64,000 bases of DNA from Burkholderia sp. IMCC1007 (GCF_027257875.1 NZ_JAPVQY010000018.1:1-64000); one strand, 5' to 3'. Positions 34,267 through 43,518 are shown, numbered from the stretch's first letter. Made by a program: numbers and translations. The notes: generated from the letters alone by a model not told the origin.

Positions 34267-35748
34267 TCACCACGAATAACCTTGCATTCCGTAATCGACG
34301 TCGTATCGGCGTCCCCACCACGGCAGGTAGGCGTTGTTTGCGCCGCGTGCGCGGAACCAGTCCTTGGTTGGATCTACCGAGGTGAGCTTCGACGGCGGCC
34401 TGACGATGACCGCGACGGGGTGCTCGGGGGCGGTCGTGCCGGCGACTAGCGCGTTGCCGCCGAAGTGATTGATCCGGCCGATCGCGAGCGCCACGTTCGT
34501 CAATGCGCTGCCGGTGCCCATGTCGCCAAGCAGGCCGGCCGTGTTGAAGGTCTGCTTCATGTAGTCGAATTCCGGAAGGGTTTCGGTCAGCGTTTGCGCG
34601 AGGGAGGCAACGCGTGACGACGACGCATCACTGCCCTTGCCTGCGTCGTGAACGATGTACTCGATGTCTGGAACCGAGATGCCGGCGTTGCGGGCTGCTT
34701 GGTCGATGGTCGCCTTCCACGCTTGCACGGCGCGGGTGGTGCCGACTTGCCGCGCAATCGCCTGCGTGTCGCCGGTTGCGGCCTTGCCGATCCATGCGAG
34801 CGGTTCGCGTTCGGTGTTGAAGTCCGGACCGGCGAGGAACAGCACGACAAGGTTTTCGTTGATCTGCGCATCCGTGGGCGGGAAGTTCGGTGCGTCCCAG
34901 TTGATTGCCCATACGGTCTTGTCGGGGTTCGCCTGCAAGTAGTCCAGCGCGTTGTTCAGTGACGTGAATCCGGCGTTCGAACCGCCTTGGGTGAGTCGTA
35001 CATCGGGGGGCGTGTCGCGGCTCCAAAGTGTCTTGGGTGACGGCGGCCCGATTTCGAAGTATTCGACAATCTCGTTGCTCAAGTATTCCTTCGCTTCGGT
35101 CGGGTCGAGCTTGGGAGGTAGCGCGAACTCAATACGCATCCCGGCAAGTTCGCGCCAGTCCTTGGAGCTCTCTGGTTTTACGGTGTAGAAATATTTTGCA
35201 TTTGCGAAATAACGCGAGCGCATCAACAGCAAGAACTTTCTCACATACTTGTGATAGAAGCCCTTGAACGTCTCCGTTCCACGGTTGCCGTATGCGATAC
35301 CCGCAACCGACTGCAGCGTAGTAAAGGACTTTGGATCGATGCGAACCATATCGTCATTCTGGTTTGGCGAGGAAAGTCCTTGCGTCCACAACAATTGCCA
35401 TTCGGTCGGGTAGTCCATCCGTTGCAATGGATTCAGCCAGATCAGGCCAACAACCTGCGCAACGAACGGCTTACCCGGCTCGTTGGCTGCCGGCGCCTCA
35501 TTCATCGCAGACTCTCGAACAGGGACGGCTTGTGCGGGACGCGTCATGGCCGTGGTGAATACAAATGCCGCAAGTGCAGCCAAGGCCGGTAAGACGATGA
35601 ATCGTTTCATCCAATCACCTATTTCCAAATGTGCGGGGTCGGGTTGTTCTACGTGCGCCATCAGGGAAGCCACGAGCACGGTGGTGACCAGCCATACCAA
35701 AGCAGCGATGACGACACGTCGAGGCCATGTAGCGATCAGCTTCTTCAT
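34267..35748 (-). CDS. tla3: Type VI secretion effector adaptor, Tla3-like (DUF2875)
   Basis: Membrane-anchored protein of 493 aa. Two N-terminal membrane helices (VVIAALVWLVTTVLVASLMA and FIVLPALAALAAFVFTTAM) precede a large domain containing VGLIWLNPLQRMDYPTEWQLLWTQ (read in parts), WAINWDAPNFPPTD, VLFLAGPDFNTEREPLAWIG and the C-terminal PWWGRRYDVDYGMQGYSW, all typical of DUF2875 proteins. In Pseudomonas aeruginosa a DUF2875 protein (Tla3) is needed to deliver the lipase Tle3 through VgrG. Here the gene overlaps the tle3 relic by 4 bp (ATGA), preserving that gene order, but no vgrG or immunity gene is present. The gene itself looks intact. Confidence 0.82.
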   Translation of the reverse strand: MKKLIATWPRRVVIAALVWLVTTVLVASLMAHVEQPDPAHLEIGDWMKRFIVLPALAALAAFVFTTAMTRPAQAVPVRESAMNEAPAANEPGKPFVAQVVGLIWLNPLQRMDYPTEWQLLWTQGLSSPNQNDDMVRIDPKSFTTLQSVAGIAYGNRGTETFKGFYHKYVRKFLLLMRSRYFANAKYFYTVKPESSKDWRELAGMRIEFALPPKLDPTEAKEYLSNEIVEYFEIGPPSPKTLWSRDTPPDVRLTQGGSNAGFTSLNNALDYLQANPDKTVWAINWDAPNFPPTDAQINENLVVLFLAGPDFNTEREPLAWIGKAATGDTQAIARQVGTTRAVQAWKATIDQAARNAGISVPDIEYIVHDAGKGSDASSSRVASLAQTLTETLPEFDYMKQTFNTAGLLGDMGTGSALTNVALAIGRINHFGGNALVAGTTAPEHPVAVIVRPPSKLTSVDPTKDWFRARGANNAYLPWWGRRYDVDYGMQGYSW

Positions 35749-36104
35749 ACGGCACCCCCGACTTTCAAATAGAGCTGACCTTCGCGGTCATCTACGATCG
35801 CGCCGGGGATCTTGCCCTCGCTATCATTGGCATGCACCCATTCGTGCATCGGCATTCGATTCAGAATTCCGCCTTCGGAGTTCACGCCATGCACGAAGAT
35901 GACGATGCCGGGCAATGGCATTTGCTTGACGCAGATAAGTCGTATGCCTTTTACGAACCTCGTCACCCCCTCCACGCGACCGACGATGATCGGCGGCGGT
36001 TCAGGGCGCGACGCAGGCGCGTCGGGTGTATTGGCATTCGCAGTGGATTGGTCGTCGGTGGGCGTGCTCGCTGGCGGTCGCAGATTGGGATGTGAATCGG
36101 TCAT
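35745..36104 (-). pseudogene. tle3: Tle3-family type VI lipase gene with large internal deletion
   Basis: The open frame encodes only 119 aa, but its two ends look like the two ends of a Tle3 (DUF3274) lipase, usually several hundred residues long. Residues 1-78 give the Pro/Thr-rich start and the lipase strand PLPGIVIFVHGVNSEG. Residues 79-119 give MPMHEWVHANDSEGKIPG and EGQLYLKVGGAV, the form of the family C-terminus. The alpha/beta-hydrolase core with the catalytic Ser, Asp and His is missing. The frame is kept, so translation can still couple to the overlapping tla3-like gene. The junction lies near 35870. An alternative, a genuine small protein, seems less likely. Confidence 0.72.
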
Positions 36105-36919
36105 CCGGGTTCCTGCATGTGCTAAGAGATACTTACTGAATATCGTCGTGTTGTTCTAAATTATGATTTGTTCGAAATGGAATTATTGTTTAATCAAGCG
36201 GTGAGGCTGGAAGATGTGCGGCGAAGAATATCAAACATGCTGGGCGAAATAAATGGATTTATATTTTGAGATGATGTGAGTTGCTTTCGTCCTTGATTTG
36301 AAAAGTATTATATATGTAGGGGATTTCGATGCGTTAAATATTCGATGTCGAAATTTTGATGGGTATGGCGATGGGTATTATTAAATTTAAATCGAATGGA
36401 GATATTGAAAACTAAGATCCGTCCCATATCGAAATGCCCCGTGACCTGTTGCTGCATCGCAAAGATCGCGCGTTCAAACCCGATCCGCGCACCCAGATTC
36501 GTCCGCGATTGCCCACCAGCCGGCCAAACACCGAACAAGCCCCACCATCTACCGAGACCGAGCACCCCGCGCGCCCGAGCACACCCACCCGATATGTCTA
36601 TGAGGGATTCCCCCGTGCCGCGCGATTGACCACCCGCTCGCGCCCGCATCCCACCCCACAGCGCTTCTCCACCCCCATTCCCCGCGCCCCCATCCCGATT
36701 ATTCGCATTTCGCGAATGGCGCGTTCGCCGGTTGTTCCATACCCGATCTGCATCCGCGCACCTATCGTTCGGGCGTCGGCTGATTGAATTCGACGCCTGC
36801 AACCGAAAAGGCGGCCGTCACTTCCCCGCGACTCGCGTCGCATCGCACACAAAAGACATTGGAACTGGCTCGTGCACCGCTGCTCCGGCGCGCGCAAAGA
36901 GCAATCCACGGAGACAGAC
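36105..36919. other. 815-bp gene-free, partly AT-rich stretch
   Basis: Positions 36110-36430 are AT-rich and without a credible frame. 36430-36860 is GC-richer, C-rich on the plus strand, with open frames on both strands that show no ribosome site or family feature. The promoter of the MFS gene at 36920 must lie at the right end. The stretch looks like decayed DNA upstream of the tle3 relic, where an immunity or vgrG gene might once have been. Confidence 0.5.
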
Positions 36920-38170
36920 ATGAAATCAAACGAGTGGGATACCGCCTACGAGTGGAAAGCGGTGACGCTGCTGGCGCTCGGCTTCGGCCTGGTCGGCCTC
37001 GACCGCTGGCTCATCGCGCCGCTGTTCCCTTCGATCATGAAGGACCTGCACCTGACCGCGCAGGACGTCGGCAACTGCATCGGCGTGCTCGGCCTGTCGT
37101 GGGGGATTTTCGCGGCGCTGATGGGCGGCATCTCCGACAAGATCGGCCGCCGCAAGGTGCTGATTCCGGCGATCGTCGCGTTCTCGCTGCTGTCGGGCTT
37201 CTCGGGGCTCGCGGGCGGCCTGCTCGGCCTGATCGCGATCCGCGGGCTGATGGGCGTCGCGGAAGGCTCGTTCTGTCCGACGAGTTTCGCGGCGACGGCC
37301 GATGCGTCGCATCCGCGGCGGCGCGGGCTGAATCTCGGGCTGCAGCAAAGCGGCTTCGCGCTGTTCGGGCTCGCGCTGTCGCCGATCATCGCGACACAGC
37401 TGCTCAGCTTCGTGTCATGGCGCTGGGTGTTCGCGCTCGTGGCCGTCCCCGGCCTGATCCTCGGCGCGATCATGTTCTTCGTCATCCGCGAGCCGAAGCG
37501 CACGAAGGAGGTCGTGTCGGAACACGCGCCGGCCTCGCTCGGCCACGTGCTCAAGAGCCGCAACATCCTCGTCGCGATGGCGGCGCTGTGCTGCGCGATG
37601 ACGGGCGTGTTCGTGCTCGGCGCACTGCTGCCGCTGTACCTGACCGACTATCTCGCGCTCGACACGCAGAAGATGGGCCTCGTGGTGTCGGCGATCGGCT
37701 TCGGCGGCTTTCTCGGGCAGTTCGGGCTGCCGGGCCTGTCCGACCTGGTCGGGCGTCGCATCGCGAGCATCGTCGGTTTCGCCGGCACGGCGGTGATGCT
37801 CTACATTTTCCGCGGCCTCGGCCCGCAACCGCTCGTGCTGTTCGCGGTCCTGTTCGTCGCGTCGTTCTTCACGCTCGGCCTGGTATCGCTGCTGTCGGGC
37901 CCGGTGGCGACCGAAGCCGCGCCGATCGGCCTCGTGTCGACGTCGATCGGCGCGGTGGTTGGTGTCGGCGAAATCTTCGGCGGCGGCATCGCGCCGGCGA
38001 TGGGCGGCTACGTCGCCGCGCACTTCGGGATCCAGAACATTCTGTGGCTGCCGATGTGCGCGGTGATGCTCGGCATCGTGGTCAGCCTGCTGCTGCGGGA
38101 GACCGCCCCCGCCGTGCTGCAGCGCCGCGTGTCCGTGCAACCGGAACTGACGGCGGGCAAGCAGCCGTAA
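36920..38170 (+). CDS. MFS transporter (aromatic acid / sugar-acid type)
   Basis: Inner-membrane major facilitator of 416 aa with 12 helices. The loop 2-3 motif is GGISDKIGRRKVLIP, its repeat in the second half is PGLSDLVGRRIASIV, and the N-terminal LVGLDRWLIAPLFPSIMKDL resembles the carriers of the ACS and aromatic acid groups. The ATG at 36920 follows ACGGAGACAGAC. It stands upstream of the LysR gene and the hydroquinone operon on the same strand and may import the aromatic precursor. Confidence 0.85.
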   Translation: MKSNEWDTAYEWKAVTLLALGFGLVGLDRWLIAPLFPSIMKDLHLTAQDVGNCIGVLGLSWGIFAALMGGISDKIGRRKVLIPAIVAFSLLSGFSGLAGGLLGLIAIRGLMGVAEGSFCPTSFAATADASHPRRRGLNLGLQQSGFALFGLALSPIIATQLLSFVSWRWVFALVAVPGLILGAIMFFVIREPKRTKEVVSEHAPASLGHVLKSRNILVAMAALCCAMTGVFVLGALLPLYLTDYLALDTQKMGLVVSAIGFGGFLGQFGLPGLSDLVGRRIASIVGFAGTAVMLYIFRGLGPQPLVLFAVLFVASFFTLGLVSLLSGPVATEAAPIGLVSTSIGAVVGVGEIFGGGIAPAMGGYVAAHFGIQNILWLPMCAVMLGIVVSLLLRETAPAVLQRRVSVQPELTAGKQP

Positions 38171-38308
38171 TGCGCTGCGCAGCCATACCCGCGCCGGGCG
38201 CGCTGTGAGATTGACACCCGTCAGGTGACACAGTGACGCCTTTCGCATGACCCATCCGGCCGGCAGGTCCGGTTAGACTGCCACTTTCGCTTTCAGGAAG
38301 GGCGCGGT

Positions 38309-39238
38309 ATGGACCGGTTTCTGAGCATCGAGGCATTCGTCAGGGTCGCGGAGGCGAGCAGTTTTGCGGAAGCCGCGCGACAGCTCGGCGTGACCAGTTC
38401 GGTGGTGACGAACCGCATCCAGCAACTGGAGAAGTTCGTCAACGCGCCGCTGTTCCATCGCAGCACGCGCCATGTGCGACTGTCGGAAGTTGGCGAGACC
38501 TTCTACCGCGAGTGCGCCGAGGTCGTGGGGCGCGTCAACGAGCTGACGGACCAGATGCGCGAGCTGCGCGCGACCCCCACCGGGCGGCTGCGTATCCAGA
38601 TGCTGCCCGGCTTCGCGCTCGATCACTTCGGCGTGCCGCTCGCCGAATTCCATCGCCGCTACCCGGGCATCCAGCTCGACATCATCGTCAATGACCGTGT
38701 CGTGGACCCTGTCGAAGAAGGGTTCGACATCGCGTTCCAGATCTTCCCGCCGATCTCCGAGTCGCTGATCGAGCGGCGCCTGTTCGTCGTGCGCCGCCTG
38801 TTCTGCGCGGCGCCCGCGTACCTCGAAGCGCATGGTGCGCCACAACATCCGCGCGAATTGCTGCAGCACACCACGGCGTTGTATTCGGGCTATCCATCGC
38901 GCAATCGCTGGACGATGACGCGCGGCGACGAGGTCGTCGAAATGGAGTTGCCGGGCATGATCCGCTCGAACTCCGTGCATCTGCTGCGCGAGTACGCGCT
39001 GACGGGCGGCGGTGTCGTGTGCCTGCCCACGCTGGTCGCGAGCGACGCGCTCGTCGCGGGCAGGCTCGTGCCGATCCTCACCGATTATCAGATCGCGCCG
39101 CTGAGCTTTGCCGCCGTTTATCCCGCAACGCAGCGACAGGCGTTGAAGGTGAAGGCGCTGGTCGAATTCCTCGTCGAGTACATCGGCGACGAGTCGCCGT
39201 GGGATCGTCCGCTGCTGGAGCGCGGCTGGGTCCGCTGA
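38309..39238 (+). CDS. LysR-family regulator of the hydroquinone operon (probable)
   Basis: LysR regulator of 309 aa with an N-terminal HTH (SIEAFVRVAEASSFAEAARQ, then SSVVTNRIQQLEKFVNAPLF) and an effector domain. It resembles the subfamily in which the regulator lies beside ring-cleavage genes. The ATG at 38309 is behind AGGAAGGGCGCGGT. It is immediately upstream of, and codirectional with, the dioxygenase operon, and the 112-bp gap to that operon holds two dyads. Confidence 0.87.
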   Translation: MDRFLSIEAFVRVAEASSFAEAARQLGVTSSVVTNRIQQLEKFVNAPLFHRSTRHVRLSEVGETFYRECAEVVGRVNELTDQMRELRATPTGRLRIQMLPGFALDHFGVPLAEFHRRYPGIQLDIIVNDRVVDPVEEGFDIAFQIFPPISESLIERRLFVVRRLFCAAPAYLEAHGAPQHPRELLQHTTALYSGYPSRNRWTMTRGDEVVEMELPGMIRSNSVHLLREYALTGGGVVCLPTLVASDALVAGRLVPILTDYQIAPLSFAAVYPATQRQALKVKALVEFLVEYIGDESPWDRPLLERGWVR

Positions 39239-39291
39239 CCGCGATTATTCGCGAAACGCAAATGCCGTAGTCGCGGTCCGTTACCTTGTTG

Positions 39292-39336
39292 AGGGGCGCG
39301 CTCGCCCCTAAAGTTGAATCCAACAAGCGGTTCAAC
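39292..39336. promoter_or_regulatory. Hairpin and dyad upstream of the hydroquinone dioxygenase operon
   Basis: A perfect 7-bp hairpin AGGGGCG-CGCT-CGCCCCT (39292-39309) is followed at once by GTTGAA (39313-39318) and its complement TTCAAC (39331-39336). The hairpin could terminate the lysR transcript and the dyad could be an operator. Upstream, TTCGCGAA (39248-39255) is a further palindrome. Confidence 0.45.
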
Positions 39337-39350
39337 TCAGGAGACAAGCA

Positions 39351-39845
39351 ATGACCGACACGGCATTCCACACCGTCTTTGGTTCGCTCGACGGCTACAC
39401 GAAGGGCGAGATCGAAATCACCAGCGGCAGCGCACAGCACTACGCGTTCTCGAACGTCTTCGAGGTGGCATCGAAGTCCGCCCCGTACGAAAAAGTCGTC
39501 GCCGGCAAAAACCTCGAATACGTGATCGAAGTGCTGCGCACCGACGGCCAGTCGCCGTGGTTTGCCTGCGCGCACGACGAGTTCGCGATCCAGATGGATG
39601 GCGAAGTCCGCATCGACTTCATCAAGCTCGACAACCCGCCGACCACCGGCCGCGGCACCGTGAGCGCCGGCACGCAGCCGGTGGGCCGCGAGATGGGCTA
39701 CGTCGTGCTGCGCAAGGGGCACCAGGCACTGCTGCCGGCCGGCTGCGCGTATCGCTTCGCCGCCAGCCAGCCGGGCGTCGCGCTCGTGCAGACCATGCTC
39801 GGCGAGCTGTCCGTCGAGAAGTGGGCCGATATCTGCCTGCACTGA
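39351..39845 (+). CDS. pnpC: Hydroquinone 1,2-dioxygenase small subunit
   Basis: Small subunit (164 aa) of the two-component Fe(II) hydroquinone dioxygenase (HapC/PnpC type). It contains a cupin-like barrel (HYAFSNVFEVASKSAPYEKV, then FACAHDEFAIQMDGEVRIDF, VLRKGHQALLPAGCAYRF). The subunit itself carries no iron site in the solved enzyme and supports the large subunit encoded 51 bp downstream. The ATG at 39351 has AGGAGACAAGCA. Its stop codon is followed by two more TGA codons in a short repeat. Together with the next gene it opens hydroquinone to 4-hydroxymuconic semialdehyde. Confidence 0.88.
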   Translation: MTDTAFHTVFGSLDGYTKGEIEITSGSAQHYAFSNVFEVASKSAPYEKVVAGKNLEYVIEVLRTDGQSPWFACAHDEFAIQMDGEVRIDFIKLDNPPTTGRGTVSAGTQPVGREMGYVVLRKGHQALLPAGCAYRFAASQPGVALVQTMLGELSVEKWADICLH

Positions 39846-39896
39846 TCGCACTGATCGCATCGATCGCCCTCATTCGAACATTCCAGGAGACACGTT

Positions 39897-40916
39897 ATGG
39901 CCACCCTCGACACCCTCGATCATCCCGCGAGCTTTGCAGCCGATCTCGTCCAGGCCACGCAGCCCGATGCCGTGACCGGTTACTGCCGCTTCCGGCTCGG
40001 CGCGTTCGAGTTCGAGCGCGACGAGTATTTCGTGAAGATCTGCTGGCCGGCAAAAGGCCAGACCCGCACGCATGCGATACCCGCCGACGCATTCCTGCGC
40101 GCGATGATGCGCGACGTGGCATGGGGCTTCTTCTACGGCTGGGTGAATTTCGATCACGTGTTCGGCACGCGCAATCACTACGGCAAGGTCGACATGTATG
40201 CGGGCACGTTCAACGGCATCCTGAAGGAAGCGGGCGTCGACTACACCGAGACATTCGAAACGCCCACCATCATGGCGACCTTCAAGGCGATGCTGCACGA
40301 CTGGACCAACGAAGGCTTCGATCCGTTCGCGGCGCCGGAGGAAACGGGCTCGGCATTCGGGCGCAAGCACGGCGAGAACGGCTCGGCGATCGAGCGCACG
40401 CGCATCGCGACGCGCCGCATGCCGGGCCTCGAAGGCGACTCGCCGCTGCGCGACGACCTGCCGGTCAATCGCGCATTCCTCGATGTCGCGCAGGACGAGC
40501 CGGAAGTGCATGCGGCGCCGGGCTTCGAAGGCGAGCTGCATGCGTTCAACCTGTTCAAGTACCTGTCGCGTTCGGACGTGACGTGGAATCCGTCGGTCAC
40601 CTCCGTGTGCGGACGCAGCCTGTTCTGTCCGACCACCGAGGAATTCATCCTGCCGGTGTTCCATGGCAACGACCGCGTCGAGTGGTTCCTGCAACTGTCC
40701 GACGAAATCGTGTGGGACATCGGCGACAAGAACACCGGTGCGCCGCGTGCGCGCATCACGATGCGGGCCGGCGACATCTGCGCGATGCCCGCCGACATCC
40801 GGCATCAGGGCTATTCGACGAAGCGTTCGATGCTGCTTGTGTGGGAAAACGCGACGCCGGACCTTCCGCAGCGATACGAGAGCGGCCAGCTTGCGCCGTA
40901 TCCGATCGAATTCTAA
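39897..40916 (+). CDS. pnpD: Hydroquinone 1,2-dioxygenase large (catalytic) subunit
   Basis: Catalytic subunit of 339 aa, the usual length for HapD/PnpD. The iron ligands known for PnpD (His256, Asn258, Glu262, His303, from memory of the PnpCD structure) are present at exactly those numbers: FHGNDRVE contains H256, N258 and E262, and DIRHQG contains H303. It cleaves hydroquinone between the hydroxylated carbon and its neighbour. The ATG at 39897 follows CCAGGAGACACGTT. The operon order small subunit - large subunit - dehydrogenase is that of p-nitrophenol and 4-hydroxyacetophenone pathways. Confidence 0.92.
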   Translation: MATLDTLDHPASFAADLVQATQPDAVTGYCRFRLGAFEFERDEYFVKICWPAKGQTRTHAIPADAFLRAMMRDVAWGFFYGWVNFDHVFGTRNHYGKVDMYAGTFNGILKEAGVDYTETFETPTIMATFKAMLHDWTNEGFDPFAAPEETGSAFGRKHGENGSAIERTRIATRRMPGLEGDSPLRDDLPVNRAFLDVAQDEPEVHAAPGFEGELHAFNLFKYLSRSDVTWNPSVTSVCGRSLFCPTTEEFILPVFHGNDRVEWFLQLSDEIVWDIGDKNTGAPRARITMRAGDICAMPADIRHQGYSTKRSMLLVWENATPDLPQRYESGQLAPYPIEF

Positions 40917-40948
40917 GCAGTGCTTCAGCAAAAAATCGAGGACGATTC

Positions 40949-42415
40949 ATGCAGACCCAACTCTTCATCGACGGGCGCTTCGTCGACGCCGTCGACGGCG
41001 GCACGATCGACGTGCTCAATCCGCACGACGGCTCGCTGATCACGAAAATCGCCGCCGCCACCGCGGCGGACGTGGACCTGGCCGTCGAGGCCGCCACCCG
41101 CGCGTTCCCGAAATGGTCGGCCATGCCGGCGGCCGAACGCGGCCGGCTGCTGCTGCGCCTCGCCGACGCGATCGAAGCCAATGCAGAGGAACTCGCACAG
41201 CTCGAATCGCTGGACACCGGCCACCCGATCCGCGATTCGCGTGCGCTCGACGTGCCGCGCACGGCAGGCTGCTTCCGCTATTTCGGCGGGATGGCCGACA
41301 AGCTGCAGGGCTCGGTGATTCCCGTCGAAACCGGCTTCCTGAACTACGTGCAGCGCGCGCCGATCGGCGTCGTCGGCCAGATCGTGCCGTGGAATTTCCC
41401 GCTGATGTTCACGAGCTGGAAGATGGGCCCGGCGCTGGCCGCGGGCAACACCGTGGTGCTCAAGCCATCGGAAATCACGCCGCTGTCGACGTTGCGCATC
41501 GTCGAGCTGATGGCCGAGGTCGGCTTCCCGGCCGGTGTCGTCAACATCGTGCCCGGCTACGGGCATACCGCCGGCCAGCGGCTCGCCGAACATCCCGGCG
41601 TCGGCAAGATCGCGTTCACCGGTTCGACCGCGACCGGCCGCCGGATCGTCGAGGCATCGCAGGGCAACCTGAAGCGCGTGCAGCTCGAGCTCGGCGGCAA
41701 GGGCGCGAACATCGTGTTCGACGATGCGAACCTCGACGCGGCCATCAACGGCGCCGCATGGGCGATCTTCCACAACCAGGGGCAGGCGTGCATCGCCGGC
41801 TCGCGTCTTGTGCTGCACGAGCGCATCGCCGACGAATTCCTCGAGCGCTTCGTGTCGCTGGCTACGTCGATCCGCGTCGGCAACCCGCTCGACCCGAACA
41901 CCGAGATGGGGCCGCTCACGTCGAAGCAGCATCTCGATCGTGTGCTGTCGTTCGTCGACGTTGCTCGCGAGCAGGGCGGCCGTGTGCTCGCCGGCGGCAG
42001 CGCGCCGCAGGACGCGGCACTCGCGAACGGCTACTACGTGCGCCCGACCGTGATCGAAGCGAAGAGCGCCGCCGACCGCGTCGCGCAGGAGGAAGTGTTC
42101 GGGCCGTTCGTTACCGTGCTGCGCTTCGGCAGCGACGAGGAAGCACTGTCGATCGCGAATGCGACCGAATACGGGCTCGGCAGCGGCCTGTGGACCAACG
42201 ATCTTTCCCGCGCGCACCGGATGGCGTCGCAGATCGACGCGGGCATGTGCTGGATCAACTGCTACAAGCGCGTGAATCCGGGCAGCCCGTTCGGCGGCAT
42301 CGGGAAGTCGGGCTATGGCCGCGAGATGGGCTTCGAGGCGATGCACGACTACACGGAAGCGCGCTCGGTGTGGGTCAACGTCGACGGCAAGGTGCCGCCG
42401 CACTTCAAGCGTTGA
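40949..42415 (+). CDS. pnpE: 4-Hydroxymuconic semialdehyde dehydrogenase
   Basis: NAD(P)-dependent aldehyde dehydrogenase of 488 aa. The catalytic Cys281 is in NQGQACIAGSR and the base Glu247 in LELGGKGANI; the cofactor-binding PWNFPLMFTSWKMGPALAAG and FTGSTATG are intact. By its position between the hydroquinone dioxygenase and maleylacetate reductase it oxidises 4-hydroxymuconic semialdehyde to maleylacetate (HapE/PnpE role). The ATG at 40949 follows CGAGGACGATTC; the frame is open far upstream only by chance. It shows the general ALDH resemblance to the gene at 5801, but they are in different subfamilies. Confidence 0.9.
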   Translation: MQTQLFIDGRFVDAVDGGTIDVLNPHDGSLITKIAAATAADVDLAVEAATRAFPKWSAMPAAERGRLLLRLADAIEANAEELAQLESLDTGHPIRDSRALDVPRTAGCFRYFGGMADKLQGSVIPVETGFLNYVQRAPIGVVGQIVPWNFPLMFTSWKMGPALAAGNTVVLKPSEITPLSTLRIVELMAEVGFPAGVVNIVPGYGHTAGQRLAEHPGVGKIAFTGSTATGRRIVEASQGNLKRVQLELGGKGANIVFDDANLDAAINGAAWAIFHNQGQACIAGSRLVLHERIADEFLERFVSLATSIRVGNPLDPNTEMGPLTSKQHLDRVLSFVDVAREQGGRVLAGGSAPQDAALANGYYVRPTVIEAKSAADRVAQEEVFGPFVTVLRFGSDEEALSIANATEYGLGSGLWTNDLSRAHRMASQIDAGMCWINCYKRVNPGSPFGGIGKSGYGREMGFEAMHDYTEARSVWVNVDGKVPPHFKR

Positions 42416-42422
42416 GGGCGAC

Positions 42423-43490
42423 ATGGAGCGCTTCGTCTATCAGGGAACGCCTTCGCGCGTCGTATTCGAATGGGGCGCGCTCGCACGCCTGCCGGACGAG
42501 CTGTCCACGCTCGGCGCGCAGCGCGCGCTGATCCTGTCGACGCCCGAGCAGCAGGCGCTCGCCGAACGCGTCAGGGACGTGCTCGGCGAGCGGGCCGCCG
42601 GCGTATGCGCGCAGGCCGTGATGCACGTGCCGATCGAGGTCGCACGCGCCGCGCGCGCGACGGCCGCCGAGTTGGGCGCGGACTGCTGCATCGCGATCGG
42701 CGGCGGTTCGACGATCGGGCTCGGCAAGGCGATCGCGCTCGAGTCGTCGTTGCCGATCCTCGCCGTGCCGACGACGTATGCGGGCTCCGAGATGACGCCG
42801 ATCTACGGAATCACCGAGGGGCGGCTCAAGCGCACCGGGCGCGATGCGCGCGTGCTGCCGCGCACCGTGCTCTACGATGCGTCGCTGACGGTGTCGCTGC
42901 CGCCGGCGATCTCGGCGGCATCCGGCGTCAACGCGATGGCGCACGCGGTCGAAGCGCTCTATGCGGAAGATGCGAACCCGGTGATCAGTCTGATGGCCGA
43001 GGAATCGATTCGCGCGCTCGGCGAAGCGCTGCCCGGCGTGGTTCGCGAGCCCGGTGACCGCGAAATGCGCAGCCGTGCGCTGTACGGCGCGTGGCTTGCG
43101 GGCACCTGCCTCGGCGCAGTCGGCATGGCGCTGCATCACAAGCTCTGTCATACGCTCGGCGGCACCTTCAACCTGCCGCATGCGCAGACGCACGCGGCGA
43201 TGTTGCCGCATACGGCACACTACAACCACGCCGCGGCGCCCGATGCGCTGCGACGTGTCGCGCGGGCGCTGGGCGGCACCGACGCGGCCGACGCCGGCCC
43301 GCTGCTGTTCGGGCTGAATCGGCAGCTCGGCATTGCCCCGGCGCTCGCCGCCATCGGAATGCCGGAAGCGGGCCTCGACGAAGCCGCCGATCTTGCGTGC
43401 CGGAATCCATATGCGAATCCGCGGCCGATCGAACGTGCGGCGATTCGCGAATTGCTTCAGCATGCGTGGGAAGGGCGCGAGCCGCATTGA
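42423..43490 (+). CDS. pnpF: Maleylacetate reductase
   Basis: Iron-alcohol-dehydrogenase-fold enzyme of 355 aa, typical of maleylacetate reductases. The NAD(P)-binding GGGSTIGLGKAIAL, the substrate block PTTYAGSEMTPIYGIT and the metal-site-like region MALHHKLCHTLGGTFNLPHA are all characteristic. It reduces maleylacetate to beta-ketoadipate, joining the hydroquinone and hydroxyquinol branches. It starts 7 bp after the dehydrogenase stop, so the genes are translationally close. Confidence 0.92.
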   Translation: MERFVYQGTPSRVVFEWGALARLPDELSTLGAQRALILSTPEQQALAERVRDVLGERAAGVCAQAVMHVPIEVARAARATAAELGADCCIAIGGGSTIGLGKAIALESSLPILAVPTTYAGSEMTPIYGITEGRLKRTGRDARVLPRTVLYDASLTVSLPPAISAASGVNAMAHAVEALYAEDANPVISLMAEESIRALGEALPGVVREPGDREMRSRALYGAWLAGTCLGAVGMALHHKLCHTLGGTFNLPHAQTHAAMLPHTAHYNHAAAPDALRRVARALGGTDAADAGPLLFGLNRQLGIAPALAAIGMPEAGLDEAADLACRNPYANPRPIERAAIRELLQHAWEGREPH

Positions 43491-43518
43491 GCGGCCGGCT
43501 GGATACAAGGAGACGAAC

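Noticed and set aside
36308..36802. Minus-strand frame of 164 codons in the AT-rich island
   Set aside because: It is Gly/Arg-rich without domain features, and the overlapping plus-strand frames are equally open.
39314..40948. Extended N-terminus of the semialdehyde dehydrogenase (1033-codon frame)
   Set aside because: The extra 545 codons overlap pnpC and pnpD in a different frame; the ATG at 40949 has a ribosome site and gives a normal-length enzyme.
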